Source of the DNA: Mycosarcoma maydis
Taxonomy: Eukaryota > Basidiomycota > Ustilaginomycetes > Ustilaginales
Direction of reading: 5' to 3'
DNA length: 64,000 nt
NCBI RefSeq assembly: GCF_000328475.2
Contig: NC_026497.1
Location: forward strand, 310,001-374,000
The notes below the pieces were generated by a model. The model saw only the letters and a program-made list of their open reading frames with translations. It ran no database searches and had not been told where the DNA came from. The position numbers and the translations under genes are program-made. Of this stretch, positions 10,721 through 21,692 are shown in pieces (the first letter of the stretch is position 1; each line of letters begins with the position of its first letter).

Positions 10721-12010
10721 TTACAGCTGCAAACTAGACAAGCCTTTCTGGATACCGGCGACCGGGGTTCCGTGAGCGACAGCAAAGATGCACAGTCTAC
10801 CGTCTACGCCGGAGGATGAGATATGGTCGATGGCGTTTTTGGCACCAGAGAAGGGTCGGACGCTGGTGATGGTGTTCTGGTGGGTGGTGTGGAGTTCGCC
10901 GTCGGCGCCAACGCTGGCACCGGCTACGGCGCCGAGCGCGCCTGCGATGCTTGCACCAGCACCGGCAGCCACTGCAGGCGAGGAAGCACCACCGCGACTG
11001 TCGGCCGACTTGAACCGGTTGAACGCCTCGTTGTTCAGCCTACCCGGACCGGCGAGACCAGCAGCTTTGGGAGGCGGAGGGGGCGGAGCGCCCTTGGACG
11101 CAGCAGCGCCCGCGGCATCGAGCGACTTGACAATCGACCAACCAGTTTCAGCATCGCCCTGGAACAGCACGGGCTGGCAATCGTGTCCCGCCGCAATCAG
11201 CTGGTTCTCGTTGATAAACGTGAGTGTCACGTACGGAAGTGTTGGCGAGCGAATCACGTGCACCGCAGCGGGCGGCTGTTCAGGTCCACTCGGGTAGACC
11301 ACGGTCAAGCTCGAATCGTGACCGACAAAGCCAAGCACATCACCGCTAGGGCTGAAGCTGACACCATGCACCCATCCACCGCTAGGCGTCGAAAACTCGC
11401 CGCAAACTGTGCCAAACGGCAGCCTCTCACCCCAGACGCTCGCGGGCGGTTTAGCATCCACACCCTTGATGTAAGCACTAAACACCCTCGCCTTCATATC
11501 GGCACAACCCGCAGCGAGAAGCACGTTGTTCTCGTGCCAGTCGAGCGAGAGCACCGTCGACCTGAGCGGACGCTTGATGTGCTTAGCAACCCACCAGTCG
11601 TTGTCCTCCTCAAACGAGCAGACACTGATGATGCGTGCCCCGGAAGCTACCGCGAACTTGTCCTCCTTGGGGCTCCATCGCACATACGTAGCAGCACGAT
11701 TCAGACGCAACAGCACCAGCGTAGGCTTCCACACCTGCGCACCGGTCTGCGAGTCGGGCTGAAGCTGCCACACGTACGCGTTGCGGTCTTGCGAGCACGT
11801 CACGATGCGGTTCGACGAAGGTGCCCAGTCGATTCCGGTAACCAGCTTGTCATGCTCAGCAAGCGTATGCTCGAGCGTCCATCCGGTGGAAGATTGCGCG
11901 TAGATGTGAACGACGTTTGAATTGGGCGACACGGCGACCTTGGTGCGGTCAGCATTGAAAGAGTGCGCAGTGAGCGGGCCCAGCGAGAGCTGGTGCACTT
12001 GGGTAGCCAT
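10721..12010 (-). CDS. ARC40: Arp2/3 complex subunit 1 (ARPC1/Arc40), WD40 protein
   Basis: A 429-residue WD-repeat protein. The N-terminus has the family pattern LTAHSFNADRTKVAVSPN, then HDKLVTGIDWAPSSNRIVTCSQDRNAYVW and further blades including the KRPLRSTVLSLDWHENN segment; the C-terminus closes the propeller. ARPC1 is a structural and regulatory subunit of the seven-protein Arp2/3 complex that nucleates branched actin at endocytic patches. An Ala/Gly/Pro-rich insertion at about residues 300-370 (a run of prolines then Ala/Gly) corresponds to the variable arm-like insert between late blades, longer here than in compact homologues. The start is the first ATG, with 433 bases to the divergent mS29 gene. 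Single exon. Paralogue confusion is unlikely. Confidence 0.93.
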   Translation of the reverse strand: MATQVHQLSLGPLTAHSFNADRTKVAVSPNSNVVHIYAQSSTGWTLEHTLAEHDKLVTGIDWAPSSNRIVTCSQDRNAYVWQLQPDSQTGAQVWKPTLVLLRLNRAATYVRWSPKEDKFAVASGARIISVCSFEEDNDWWVAKHIKRPLRSTVLSLDWHENNVLLAAGCADMKARVFSAYIKGVDAKPPASVWGERLPFGTVCGEFSTPSGGWVHGVSFSPSGDVLGFVGHDSSLTVVYPSGPEQPPAAVHVIRSPTLPYVTLTFINENQLIAAGHDCQPVLFQGDAETGWSIVKSLDAAGAAASKGAPPPPPPKAAGLAGPGRLNNEAFNRFKSADSRGGASSPAVAAGAGASIAGALGAVAGASVGADGELHTTHQNTITSVRPFSGAKNAIDHISSSGVDGRLCIFAVAHGTPVAGIQKGLSSLQL

Positions 12011-12443
12011 GATGGGACGGTGCTTGTAATACTGGAAGGACTAGCAGTCGACTCCCAGAGCTAGGGTACAGGGGGGGTGGGAAGAAGGAGGAAAGAGGAT
12101 CGTGTGCCAAGTGACAAACCACGGTGACGATCACAGCCTATCTGTGCACCTCCAACTCGACTCGAATGGGATTTCATCGATCCAAGTGGCCCATCCGCGT
12201 GCATCTTTGCTCCAACTGAACCAGATCGATTCACTCCCGATGCACGCGACCTTTTTGGCACCAAATCGGGAAATTTTTAAAAAAGAATCGGTTCCGATGT
12301 AGCTCGCTGCAAACCGATTTTCCGCTTTGCAACTTTCTTCCAATCCTGACCTTGTCGAGCCTGAGCGTCGTGTTTCTCGCCATGGTCCTCGCAATCGTTC
12401 CGTACAACACCAACCTCTCGGCATCCGCACGCAAGCATACAGC
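12011..12443. promoter_or_regulatory. shared divergent promoter region, ARPC1 and mS29
   Basis: 433 bases separate the two start codons, which point away from each other, so both promoters must lie here. The mS29 frame stays open upstream to a TTG at 12327, but the first ATG is at 12444. No element is clear enough to name. Confidence 0.5.
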
Positions 12444-13853
12444 ATGGCGTTCATCCCGCGGCTCGGTAGCGCATTCGGGCTGCTTTCCCAGCAGGCCACT
12501 GCTCTGGTTGGCCCGAGTAATGCTCCTCGCACGTTCGTGACCTCGGCTGTCGCATGTGCAGCAGCCAAGAAGCCAGCACAGGTCAAGAAGAAGGCCGTTG
12601 TCAAGAAAAAGGCCACCCATTCGGGTCCAAGATCTACCGGTGGTCGTCGTAAAGGTGGTGCCGACTCGTCTGCTGGTCTTTCCAAGACATCCGAGTTCCA
12701 TGTCGATGCTCCGGATATGTCGCACCTGCCGCTGCTTCACGCCGAAAGCCTTACTGCTACATCGGCTGCGCAAACGTATGCATTCAACGACCAGACACTC
12801 TCGGCTTTCAAAGCATTCGGACTGCCACAGGGGCTCGAAAGGGAGCTTGCAAACCAACCGAAGCCGCGCTCGTTGGTGCGCAAGCAGACGCTGGAATTGC
12901 TGGACAAGCTCGATGCGGCGTCCAAGGCAATGAAGGGTGAAAGCATCGTGTTGGATGGAAGAGGAGGGAGCGGAAAATCAATGTTGCTAGCACAGTCGAT
13001 CGCCTACGCTCTGGACGATGGTTGGGTGGTCGTCTCGGTACCCAGGGCCATCAACTTGATCAACTCGTCCACTCTCTACACTTACAACGCTCAGCACCAG
13101 GCATACCTGCAACCGGAAGCTACCACACAGCTGTTGGAAGCTATTCTCAAGGTCAATGGTGCAGCTGCGAAGCAGATTAAATCTGCAGAGGCAGTCGAAG
13201 TTGACGGAAGCAAGATCGACGCAGGAACCCCACTCGAGACGCTTCTGAAGCGGGGGATGGATGACTCGTCTTCTGCAGCGGCCAAGCAGACATTGCTCGA
13301 AGCCGTTTTCAAGACGCTGTCCAGTCAGAGCGAACGTCCAGTCTTGGTAGCAGTTGACGATGCGCAAGCGCTCTTCCGTACGTCGCTCTACAAGGACCCT
13401 GACTTTATCAACCTGGAATCGTTCGAGCTTGGTATACCGCGCGCATTGCTATCTCTGCTCATCTCGCCCTCATCCGCCATCAGCCGAGGAGTCTTCATTG
13501 CAGCACTGTCCACGACGCACACCGAATTTCCTTCCCCACCCGAACTGCAAAACGCGCTTTCCGAGAAATCGTCGTCCGATGGCACGTCAAAGTTGTTGAC
13601 GCAGGCCATCAACGCTTACACCAAACTCAACGCACATCACCTCGAACACGCTCGCAAAGTGGTCAAGCACGCCGATGTGGTAGACACCTCCAAGCCGCTT
13701 ACCAAGGAGGAGGCGGCCGCGATCTTTGCGCAGCTCAGGGACGAAAGGAGATACTGGAGCGCGGTGAACGACGAGCTCTTCCTGGAAAAGCTGGTCGAGT
13801 CGAACGGTAATGTTAGGCTGTTTAGCAAGAGCCTGGTCTCGACGCTCTTGTAA
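12444..13853 (+). CDS. RSM23: mitochondrial small ribosomal subunit protein mS29 (DAP3/Rsm23)
   Basis: Predicted 469 residues. The start MAFIPRLGSAFGLL is the first ATG of the frame and begins an Arg/Ser/Ala-rich mitochondrial presequence, followed by a Lys-rich stretch (KKPAQVKKKAVVKKK). The P-loop GRGGSGKSMLL lies near residue 172. It is followed by WVVVSVPRAINLINS and, later, VLVAVDDAQALF (Walker B-like), the layout of DAP3/mS29, a GTP-binding protein of the mitoribosomal small subunit. The spacing after the presequence (HVDAPDMSHLPLLHAES) and the Asn-Gly-Asn-Val-Arg C-terminal segment also fit the family. Single exon. It acts in the mitochondrial matrix as part of the 37S-type subunit. 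Confidence 0.9.
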   Translation: MAFIPRLGSAFGLLSQQATALVGPSNAPRTFVTSAVACAAAKKPAQVKKKAVVKKKATHSGPRSTGGRRKGGADSSAGLSKTSEFHVDAPDMSHLPLLHAESLTATSAAQTYAFNDQTLSAFKAFGLPQGLERELANQPKPRSLVRKQTLELLDKLDAASKAMKGESIVLDGRGGSGKSMLLAQSIAYALDDGWVVVSVPRAINLINSSTLYTYNAQHQAYLQPEATTQLLEAILKVNGAAAKQIKSAEAVEVDGSKIDAGTPLETLLKRGMDDSSSAAAKQTLLEAVFKTLSSQSERPVLVAVDDAQALFRTSLYKDPDFINLESFELGIPRALLSLLISPSSAISRGVFIAALSTTHTEFPSPPELQNALSEKSSSDGTSKLLTQAINAYTKLNAHHLEHARKVVKHADVVDTSKPLTKEEAAAIFAQLRDERRYWSAVNDELFLEKLVESNGNVRLFSKSLVSTLL

Positions 13854-14838
13854 ATTCGCACGTTGTGGCCCATCGACACATTCACGATTGTGCGCTTATG
13901 AGAAATACATGCATGCGTTCATCCAAGCTGCTTCTCTTGCGATTGTGTTGTCAGCCAATCAGACCGAGTTTGCAACCAAGACCAGGAATCGAGAATCATG
14001 AAAACTCGACGACGTTTGCCGGCAAGAAAGGTGAAGCCCATATGCACGAGGCACGAGGTGGGGGTTTTATGCAAAAAGAGTGTTACACCGTTCACGTAAT
14101 GTTCTCAAAAGAAATCACGCATGTGCAAAAATCACGAATCGTGAATCGTGCATCGTGAATCGTGAATCTTGCGTGTTGGTGTTGGTGTTGCCTTCACGCT
14201 TTGATCAGAAAAACAAATCGTGAATGTGAATCACAAATCACGAATCACGAATCGTTCCCAATAGAAAGTCAAGAAAGCGCGGACGAGAGCATGGACGGAG
14301 CTGTGCAGAGCGTGTTGTTGTCATGCCTTGCTTTTCTCTAGAGATGCAACACACGCAGGCGCACGCACCGACACGCAGCAACCTAACTCAGCACTCGTGA
14401 CTGACTCACAGCCAGCAGACATGAGCACAGAGACAAGCTTTGTGATGAAGCTTTCCAAAGTACTGGCACAACCGTGAAGCTTTCTTTCCCGTTCCGTGGC
14501 TGAGCGCTTGTTGACGAGCGACTACCTCTGACCATTTCTGCCCTTCGTCTCGTGACTCGAAAGCATTTTGATCTACACAGCTGCATCTCCGACTGGATCC
14601 TCTGGAGCCCACAGCATTGGCCTTGCGTGTCTCAGCCGAGCCACGATCGCGTCTTTTCTGACTTGCTCTGGTTCGGAAAGAGCGAGCAGTGAGGCTGACA
14701 CTACGACTCTTGATTCTCACGTCCAACCATCTCACGCCTCGGAGCATCCGACAAGCGACGTGACAGCAACAACGCGAATCCTCAACCGATGCGCCTTCTC
14801 CCACCAACCCCATCACAATCACAATCACCATCACCCTC
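13854..14838. other. intergenic region with ATTCGTG/AATCACG-type repeats
   Basis: 985 bases. At 14130-14170 and 14215-14255 there are clustered, imperfect copies of the AATCGTG/AATCACG heptamer in both orientations. From about 14590 to the next ATG the sequence becomes a C/T- and CA-rich leader ending in a run of ATCACA triplets. No gene supported. Confidence 0.6.
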
Positions 14839-17358
14839 ATGACCATCCTTACCAGCTCGGCTGTTCCGCTGCGATCGCGATCAGGCTCTTCATCTCAAGA
14901 CTCGGGTCCATCCTCGCTCACCTTACGTGACTCTTCCGTGGCCAAGTCACGAAAGCTTATCTCGTCGTCTTCTTCAACCCCGCCAACTCCCACCATCGCC
15001 GCCTCTTCGATCCCAACCTGGCTCGTCCTCGATGCAGATGAACGTGCGCTCCCCTTTCTACGCACACTCTATACCACACCGTCAGACCCGAATCAGCTAC
15101 CAACCGGATCATCGTCTCCTACACCTACAAGCTCGGAAAAACTCAGAGAATCCACCAACATTGCCTCGTCAAGGATAGTCTCGGCGAGCTCAAATGTGCG
15201 CTCGCAGGCGAGCAAGTACGAGAATGGGCTGGCTTCATCTGCTGCTGCAGCCGAGGAGAACGCAAGGGACAAGGACAGGAGAATGTCGTTACAGAATCAA
15301 GGTGGCAACACCGCAAGCATCGGCAAAAGAGGCTTCATGTCTCGTTTGAGAGCAGCTGGTGGTAGTGTATCTGGCGCACATGCTTTCCACCCTCCAAGTT
15401 CTGCAACTGCTCTGTCGACATCGGGAAGCTGGTCAATGGTCGATCCGCCAACGCCAATGAAAGAGCAGTCAAGTGCAACCAACTCATCGCGCATAGTTCA
15501 CCTAGCATTCACCACACTAGCCACTCAGGCAGCTCCTTCGAGGGCTGGCGGACTGGTCGGCAGAGCGTCGCCTTCGCTTCTGCTGACTACGACACCGGGA
15601 TCGACAGATCCAACCGAGACGCTTCACTCAACACGGCTCGACGTAGCTGGTCTGTCGCACTTGATCTCCTCCACAAAACCAGATGCAGTATACGTTGGAT
15701 CGGCGCGGTCTACATCCGGAAACGAAGCGTTGAGGCCGTATGTAGAGTCTCTCCTATCTCCCAGCAGCACCTCTCTCAAGCTCATCTTGTTCGAACCAGC
15801 CGCAGCACGCCAACTGACGCCATCCGATGCTTCTGCGCTGCACAACCTGGCACGCACACGGTCCATCTCGCTGCTGCTTCCCATTCGATGGGCATCACTG
15901 TGGACCGCAAGCATTGACGAAACACTGCTCGGGCTTGAGATCTTGCACGATCTGCACGAGGAAGACGACGCGGATCTAGCATCACGGGCCGCTGCGGCGA
16001 CGGACGGCGATGCCCGTGTCGATAGCGACACGAGCGTAGACAAGAGCTTTGACGTGAGCATGTCGAATATTCCCACGGGCTTGTCTGGTGATGGGCTGAG
16101 CAAAGTTGCTGAGGTCGAGGCGCTCAAGACGCAGATGGAGCAGCTCAGGAGCGAATTGGAGAGGCGAGATGCGAGAATCGGAGAGCTTACAAAACAAGCC
16201 GAGGAGCAGGTCCAACAGCAGCAGCAGAGGGCTGGTTTGGAAGAGGTGGAAAGGTTGGTTGGCGCTCATACTAGCGCGGCAGTGGAACCTAAGACGCCCT
16301 CACGTTTGCCTGTCGTGGTCTCGAGCGAGGCTGTGACGCCTGCTGCACAGATGCAGTCTGAACTCAAGCCGAGTAGCGACACGGATCAAGCTGCTGTGCC
16401 GGCACGTGCCAGCCCTGCTGCGGACTCTGCAGCGTCAGCATTGCTACCGATGCCAAGCACATCGGAGCAGCTTGCAGCAGCCGCCGCTTCGCCGAGTGAC
16501 AGCCCGACGAATGCCGCGACGGGCATGCTTGCACCGGCTGCACGCATCACGCCGGGCAAACCCGGGCCGTCTCGTCCGCTCGCGTCGGCTGAGCTGGGGT
16601 CCATGTCGCCGAACTCTGCGCGCTCCTCCGGTAAGGTGATCAGCGCGCTCACAGCTGAACTTGCAGAGACAAAGCTGCTACTCGACGCGACGCGACAGGC
16701 GCTAACCACGGTCAAGACGCAGTGTGCGTCGTACCAGGCAGCGGCGGACGAGATGCGGTCGACGCTGTCGCGCGCTCGTCTGGAGAACGATAGCTCGGTC
16801 ACGATCCTGGCACGAAAAGACAGGCAGATCTCGGAGGCGCTCGAGCGCGCTAGGAAGGCAGAAGCCGAGGCCAAGGAGCTCGGTCGTGCGTCGCGCGAGT
16901 GGGGTACACGCATCAGGGAGGTGGAGGAGGAACTGGGCAAGGAGAGGATGAGGAGGAGTAGGGCAGAGCAGCAGTATGATGCGTTGGGCACCGAATGGAA
17001 GACGGTGAGAACGAGCATGGTGGACCAAGTTAGGGCGTTGAGGGAGGAACACAGTTTGGCGATGCAACGCCTGAAGAACGAGGTCGACGACCTACGCACT
17101 TTCAAACAACGTCTACTCGTCACCACGTCCACTGCTGATCCAGCCGAATCACTCGCCCCCTGCAACCTCGTAGCCCAGATCACAGACCTCAACTCCCAAA
17201 TGTGCGCTTACTTAGACGCACAACTGCAACCGCTCCGCTCGCAACTCGATGCATTCGAACAACGTGAATCTCATCACATTACAGATAAACTCCAGTACCT
17301 CACCGACGAACTCACCAGAATCAAAACCCTCATGCGCCGCGCCCCTCCCCCCTCCTAG
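14839..17358 (+). CDS. uncharacterised coiled-coil protein, Ser/Ala-rich
   Basis: 839 residues, single exon, product not recognised. The first 420 residues are Ser/Thr/Pro-rich. They contain a more ordered block (about 200-375) with hydrophobic strands such as VHLAFTTLATQ, PDAVYVGSARS and LKLILFEPAA that could be a small folded domain. Heptad-type coiled coil is visible at about 419-472 (EVEALKTQMEQLRSELERR, then a Gln run), 598-760 (AELAETKLLLDATRQAL through ERARKAEAEAKELGR) and 785-836 at the C-terminus. Third-position codon bias and the lack of stops argue that it is real. Overall architecture suggests a cytoskeletal, trafficking or scaffold protein, but this is only inference. It is followed by a 274-base spacer to the convergent KH gene. 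Confidence 0.75.
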   Translation: MTILTSSAVPLRSRSGSSSQDSGPSSLTLRDSSVAKSRKLISSSSSTPPTPTIAASSIPTWLVLDADERALPFLRTLYTTPSDPNQLPTGSSSPTPTSSEKLRESTNIASSRIVSASSNVRSQASKYENGLASSAAAAEENARDKDRRMSLQNQGGNTASIGKRGFMSRLRAAGGSVSGAHAFHPPSSATALSTSGSWSMVDPPTPMKEQSSATNSSRIVHLAFTTLATQAAPSRAGGLVGRASPSLLLTTTPGSTDPTETLHSTRLDVAGLSHLISSTKPDAVYVGSARSTSGNEALRPYVESLLSPSSTSLKLILFEPAAARQLTPSDASALHNLARTRSISLLLPIRWASLWTASIDETLLGLEILHDLHEEDDADLASRAAAATDGDARVDSDTSVDKSFDVSMSNIPTGLSGDGLSKVAEVEALKTQMEQLRSELERRDARIGELTKQAEEQVQQQQQRAGLEEVERLVGAHTSAAVEPKTPSRLPVVVSSEAVTPAAQMQSELKPSSDTDQAAVPARASPAADSAASALLPMPSTSEQLAAAAASPSDSPTNAATGMLAPAARITPGKPGPSRPLASAELGSMSPNSARSSGKVISALTAELAETKLLLDATRQALTTVKTQCASYQAAADEMRSTLSRARLENDSSVTILARKDRQISEALERARKAEAEAKELGRASREWGTRIREVEEELGKERMRRSRAEQQYDALGTEWKTVRTSMVDQVRALREEHSLAMQRLKNEVDDLRTFKQRLLVTTSTADPAESLAPCNLVAQITDLNSQMCAYLDAQLQPLRSQLDAFEQRESHHITDKLQYLTDELTRIKTLMRRAPPPS

Positions 17359-17632
17359 CATTCGTCACTCGTCAATCTCATTCCTCCAACTTTTGCACCC
17401 ACGCCCAACACCACGACCACGTGCGCGGTCGTGTCTGTGCACTTGCAACATTCGCCATTCGTGATTCACGATTTTCCATGACCAACCACGTCACGCTGAT
17501 TGTGTGTGTCTGGGGGGTTTTTTTTTTTCTTTGAAAGCCTGTTCTTATTTTACAAAGCTGCATCGCGCTGCTAAGCGTAGTTCGCGGTAACGTATTTTGC
17601 CAAGTCACATTGCAAGTCGTCTCGCAAGCTTC

Positions 17633-19070
17633 TCAGGGCGCACCCCCCTGTGCCAGACGCATCTTTTCCTGCTCGAGTCTCTGATACAGCAGCGAGACGG
17701 CCATCTGAATGTTGGGTGGCGGACCAGTGATGGTAACGAGCCTCTCGTTTCCACTACCACCTGCTGCGATGCCCGCACCAGGCTCCATGATCTTAATGTG
17801 GCTCGCACTCATGCTCCTGATCTCGTTAATCTTGGATCCGCCCTTGCCGATAATGCAACCCACCAAATCGTTCGGGATGAAGATCTGCTGCGTCTGCGAG
17901 CCGGGTGGAAGCTGCGGTGCTCCACCAGCACCCGCGGGAGCACCTCCAAACCCAGCCGCTGGTGCTCCATACCCGAACGGCTGCTGAGGCGCCGCGTACG
18001 GGTTGGCTCCAGCCGCGCCGGCTCGCGTCGATGGTCCACCGGCAGTAGGTCGGTACGGGAGATTGTTGGCGTTGCGGTCCGGGTGCTCGAGCAAAATGCT
18101 CCCGACGTAGTACACCGCAATGTGCACCGCATCGGCGACACCAGAAATTGAGAGTACACGCTCCGTCGAGCCGGGAAGCATAGCCTCGCCAGCAGTGAGT
18201 CGAGCACCCGAAGCCTCCTGAATCTCCTTGATCTTGGAGCCTTGCTTGCCAATCACGGAGCCCATGCGCGAGTTGGGCACGATGAAGCGAATCGTGACCG
18301 ACTTGGAACCGGGCACCGACGCAAGGTCAAAAGGCTCGTCGTTGATTCTGCGCACGATCAGACCGAAAGCCTATATAGTAGCATCAACCACAGTGACATT
18401 GGCAATACGTGTGATCAGCATGTATTCGTCGTGCCTGTATGCACGCCTCGGCAGCCATGTGTACTCACCTTGCTGACAGCATCCAGGGGACCAGAGACGG
18501 TCAAAATACGTTCAGGGTTGCCAGGGATGATTTCGCTCTGCATGGTACAGAACGGCACGGTGGGTCAGTCTCCATCGCGTCTTGGCGCAAAAGCTTACTC
18601 GACGGCACACTTACAATGTTTAGGCGGGCATTGCTCTTGTCACGGATCTCGTTGATGTGCTTGCCGGACTTTCCGATGATGATGCTGGCGTCGCTGGTGA
18701 CGATCAAGGTTCGCATCGAGATCTGGGTAGCCTGGGTTTCGGAAGAGTCGCCTACGCTTCCTGCACTGCCAGCCACCTGATCGCCGTCATGGCCATTGGA
18801 AACAGAGCCGTTGTCGACCTTGATGTCGTTGCTAGAGGTGGCGTCTGCGGTCACAGAGCCCAGATCGACGGCATCCTTCTCCTCAGAGACCGGCTTCGGT
18901 AGGGTGTCGGAAGCCATGGTTCTTGTGGTGCTGGGAGATTTGTCGGCAGTTGTGGCGGAAGAGAAAGAGGTGCGGTGGTCGGCGTTCTTTTCGGCGTCTA
19001 CGTAAGGACGTTTCGCTTCGGGTTCGGGAGTACTGGATGTGTCTCGTTGACGCTTTGCGACTTCTGACAT
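17633..19070 (-). CDS. triple KH-domain RNA-binding protein (PCBP/hnRNP K, Rnc1/Pbp2-like)
   Basis: Three exons on the minus strand: 19070-18615, 18537-18469 and 18370-17633. They are joined by introns with GTAAGT and GTGAGT donors and CAG/TAG acceptors, and all exons end on codon boundaries, giving 420 residues. KH1 is split by intron 1 (IIIGKSGKHINEIRDKS, then SEIIPGNPERILTVSGPLDAV from exon 2). KH2 carries GSVIGKQGSKIKEIQEASG and KH3 carries GCIIGKGGSKINEIRSMS, each with an intact GxxG loop. A Gly/Ala/Pro/Gln-rich linker separates KH2 and KH3. Such proteins bind C/U-rich single-stranded RNA and control mRNA stability. A likely 5' untranslated intron lies upstream (19116-19674). Confidence 0.92.
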
Positions 19071-21094
19071 GGTTTGACCGAGGGAGGCAAAGGCGGTAGA
19101 GCCAAAGAAAGGGGACTTGAGTTAATCAGTAATCACAGTCCAGCCTGCGTGAGGCACTAAACGAAAGGATTTGAGGAAGGAAGTGGGCGGCGGCTTTGAG
19201 CGAATTCAGTCGGAATCCAGGAGGGAAAGGAGATGATGGTGGTGTGGGGCGGAGAGTATGATTGCGTACGACTGTAGAGATGAGCAGCGACACAGGTGAT
19301 TGCGAGATGCAAGAGCAGGCGCAGCCAGGGGAAATGGGAGATGGTCTGTTTCAGCGTCTGCGAGAGCGAAAGAGAGCAATGTGAGCGTAGGGATGCAGAG
19401 AAGAAAAGGGATGGAATGAGGGTTTTGGAGTAGATGTCGATGCGATGGAGGGTGTGGGATGAGTTTCTCGTATCGACAAATAAGCTGCAATGTGTTGGAG
19501 GTGTGCTCCTCACAAAGAGTGACAAAATGCGGCAGCTTTCCTTTAGTTGGTGAGGGCAGGCCAACTCTTGCAGCTCCAACATCTGTGTCATTGCCTTTGT
19601 CGGTTCGAAAGGTTGCGAGGCGCTTGGGATAAAGGTGAGAAGAAAGTGGACAATGTGAACCATCAGCAACTTACCTTAGATTGGTTGCCGTTGTAACGGA
19701 GGATCGTAGGTGACGATGAAGCGGCGCTCTGATGCAGATGCGATTGTTGTCGAAGAACCAAGGCGCGCTGATTGAAGATATAGATGAAAGGATACCTTGA
19801 CCGAGCGAAGAGAGGTGAACGACTGTTTTCAGCGAACGATTCGGTGACGCTGATGCCCTCGTCTGTTCAGATGGCTGTGTCGAGTTGGAAGAGCACGTCG
19901 CGGATGGATGTCAAATTCAATAAGAGGACTGAATGCCGATGCCGGTGTTGCGTGTAAGTTGAAGGAGGAGGGATAGGAGGAAATGTGGGGGAGAGAGGAG
20001 GAAGATGGTGAAGTGGTGATGGTGACGAGGAGGATGGTGAGGTGGAGTTGCAGCTAGCAAGCAAGCCAACGCCCAAAAAAGCAGCGAAAGTCCAGCCTTG
20101 CTTGATGCTTGGCTGGAAGAGCTGCGAGTAAGTTAACTCGTGTGTACAAAGTGCAGAAAAAAAAGCGACAGACGTGACAAGAGCAGACTCACGACTCACG
20201 ACTCACGACTGCGTTGGAAGGAAGCAGGCAAGGAACCAGTCACGAGTCAAATTCTCCTTTCCGCGCGCTCCAACGTCTTTCCGTAGCCTTTGTCAAGAGG
20301 TGACCGACCAAAAAGCCTACGCCGCAAACTGCCTAAAGTTATTCATACAGCAGATTTACCATTTTTGTATTTGTCTCTCTGCCAGACGCTAACGCAAACC
20401 TAACTTTCAATTCAAAGCGGATGTTCCAGGACTACAAATTCACGATTGTGCGTACATGAATGTTAGCTGGGCAACTATTAAGTTAGCTGAACTCACGACT
20501 GTCAACATTCACGATTGTTCTCATAGTGATCGCGTTGACAGACTCTTCCTTGCCTCTAGTCGCGAGTCGACAGTCTCGACTCCTTCTAGCCTTCGTGATT
20601 GCTGCTTGATGTCGGAACCAAAGCAAGCTCACGGAAGTACTGACACACGCGCGCCAGACGAGAGCCCAGCTCGGATATAAGGGCGATGCCGCGATGCACC
20701 AGTACAAGCTTGTCTCGTCCAGCTTGAGCTTGTTTGCCAGCAAGCATCGGAACGTTGCATGTCTGCGTTCGTCTTCAACCGAGCTCGGCAGGTGTATGCT
20801 AAATAGCTGCATCTCTTTCGGATGCCACAGTCTGGCTTGAATATCATCAATCCAACACAGGAGCTGACTCAGCTGCGGCGTGGGAAGCGCTTTTCGGATC
20901 GCATCCGAATCACACAGCTCGGTGCTCGTACGTGCTTCGTCTGCGGTCACGGCACACGATCCGGCTCTAAATCGGCAGTATCGTGGAATCTGCATGTACA
21001 AAGATTCTTGGTTGTTGCTAAAAGTACACGGCAGTGCGTCTGCCTAAAAAGGGATGCAAGGTTGTCTGTTATGGTGGAAGAGCCTAGACTGCGT
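19071..21094. other. intergenic region with probable 5' UTR intron of the KH gene
   Basis: About 2 kb with no supported coding gene. On the minus strand a consensus donor (CTAAG followed by GTAAGT, intron from 19674) and an acceptor (CTCAAG ending at 19116, preceded by a branch-like ACTGATTAAC) would define a 559-base leader intron just upstream of the KH gene ATG. Sequence from 19700 to 20400 is low-complexity. The part from 20450 to 21094 lies beyond the SmD3 stop. Confidence 0.45.
20186..20209 (+). repeat. (GACTCAC)3 heptamer repeat
   Basis: Three perfect tandem copies plus a partial GACT. It is a sequence variant of the AATCACG heptamer family scattered through other spacers of this window. 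Confidence 0.85.
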
Positions 21095-21692
21095 TTATCT
21101 GCGAATGGGTGGTCGAGAGCCAGAAGCGCCACCGCTGCTTGTATTCGATGATCCGCCTCGTCCGCGTCGTGCTTGTGCTGAAGTTGTGAAAAAGAGAAAG
21201 CGGGAACAGTGAGCACGTCGGTTGGTTTACAAAGACAGGGAAAGCCGAGGTGGACGCAAAACTCACCTCTAAGCACTGTTGCGCGACCGCGTGCACTGCC
21301 GATACCACGGCCTTTCATCGCATTTGGACCGATGCGTTTGAACATAGGCGCCTGTTGGAGCATGTCCGGTACAATGATGAAGCGCAGCATGTTGCCTCGG
21401 ATGTAGACGTTTTCGAGATGTGATTGCTTGCCATCCGGTGCTGTCACTGTAATATCCTTCATGGCAATGTTGAAGTTGTCCTCGGCTGTAGAAAGCAGAG
21501 TGGTCAGCGCAGACACAGCAAACAAAAGGGCATCAGCAAATCATGAAACAGTGGGCGACGCCAAAGCCAGGAGGACCATCACTTACCATCATAGAGGGTG
21601 CCTCGATATGCAGCTCCGCCCTTGAGCTCGACAGTGATGACATGGCCAACAGCCTCGTGAATGAGCTTGACTGGGATGCCGATGGTTCCCAT
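21095..21692 (-). CDS. SMD3: small nuclear ribonucleoprotein SmD3
   Basis: Three exons on the minus strand: 21692-21587, 21485-21267 and 21177-21095, with GTAAGT and GTGAGT donors and CAG acceptors. They join to a 135-residue protein. Sm1 reads [20 protein letters not shown] and continues YRGTLYD-AEDNFNI across intron 1. Sm2 contains [20 protein letters not shown]. The Arg-Gly-rich tail ([25 protein letters not shown]) runs across intron 2, as expected for SmD3, whose RG tail is methylated. It is part of the heptameric Sm ring of spliceosomal U1, U2, U4 and U5 snRNPs. The upstream open frame has no alternative start needed. It is divergent from the SNX3-like gene, 631 bases away. Confidence 0.93.

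Noticed and set aside
10823..11920. 365-codon open frame opposite ARPC1
   Set aside because: Shadow of the WD40 gene; Arg/Gly/Thr-rich sequence with no domain, fully overlapping a well-supported CDS.
16386..17192. 268-codon Ser/Ala-rich open frame opposite the coiled-coil gene
   Set aside because: A Ser-rich antisense translation is expected from the Ala/Glu/Arg codons of the sense coiled coil; no domain and no separate start context.
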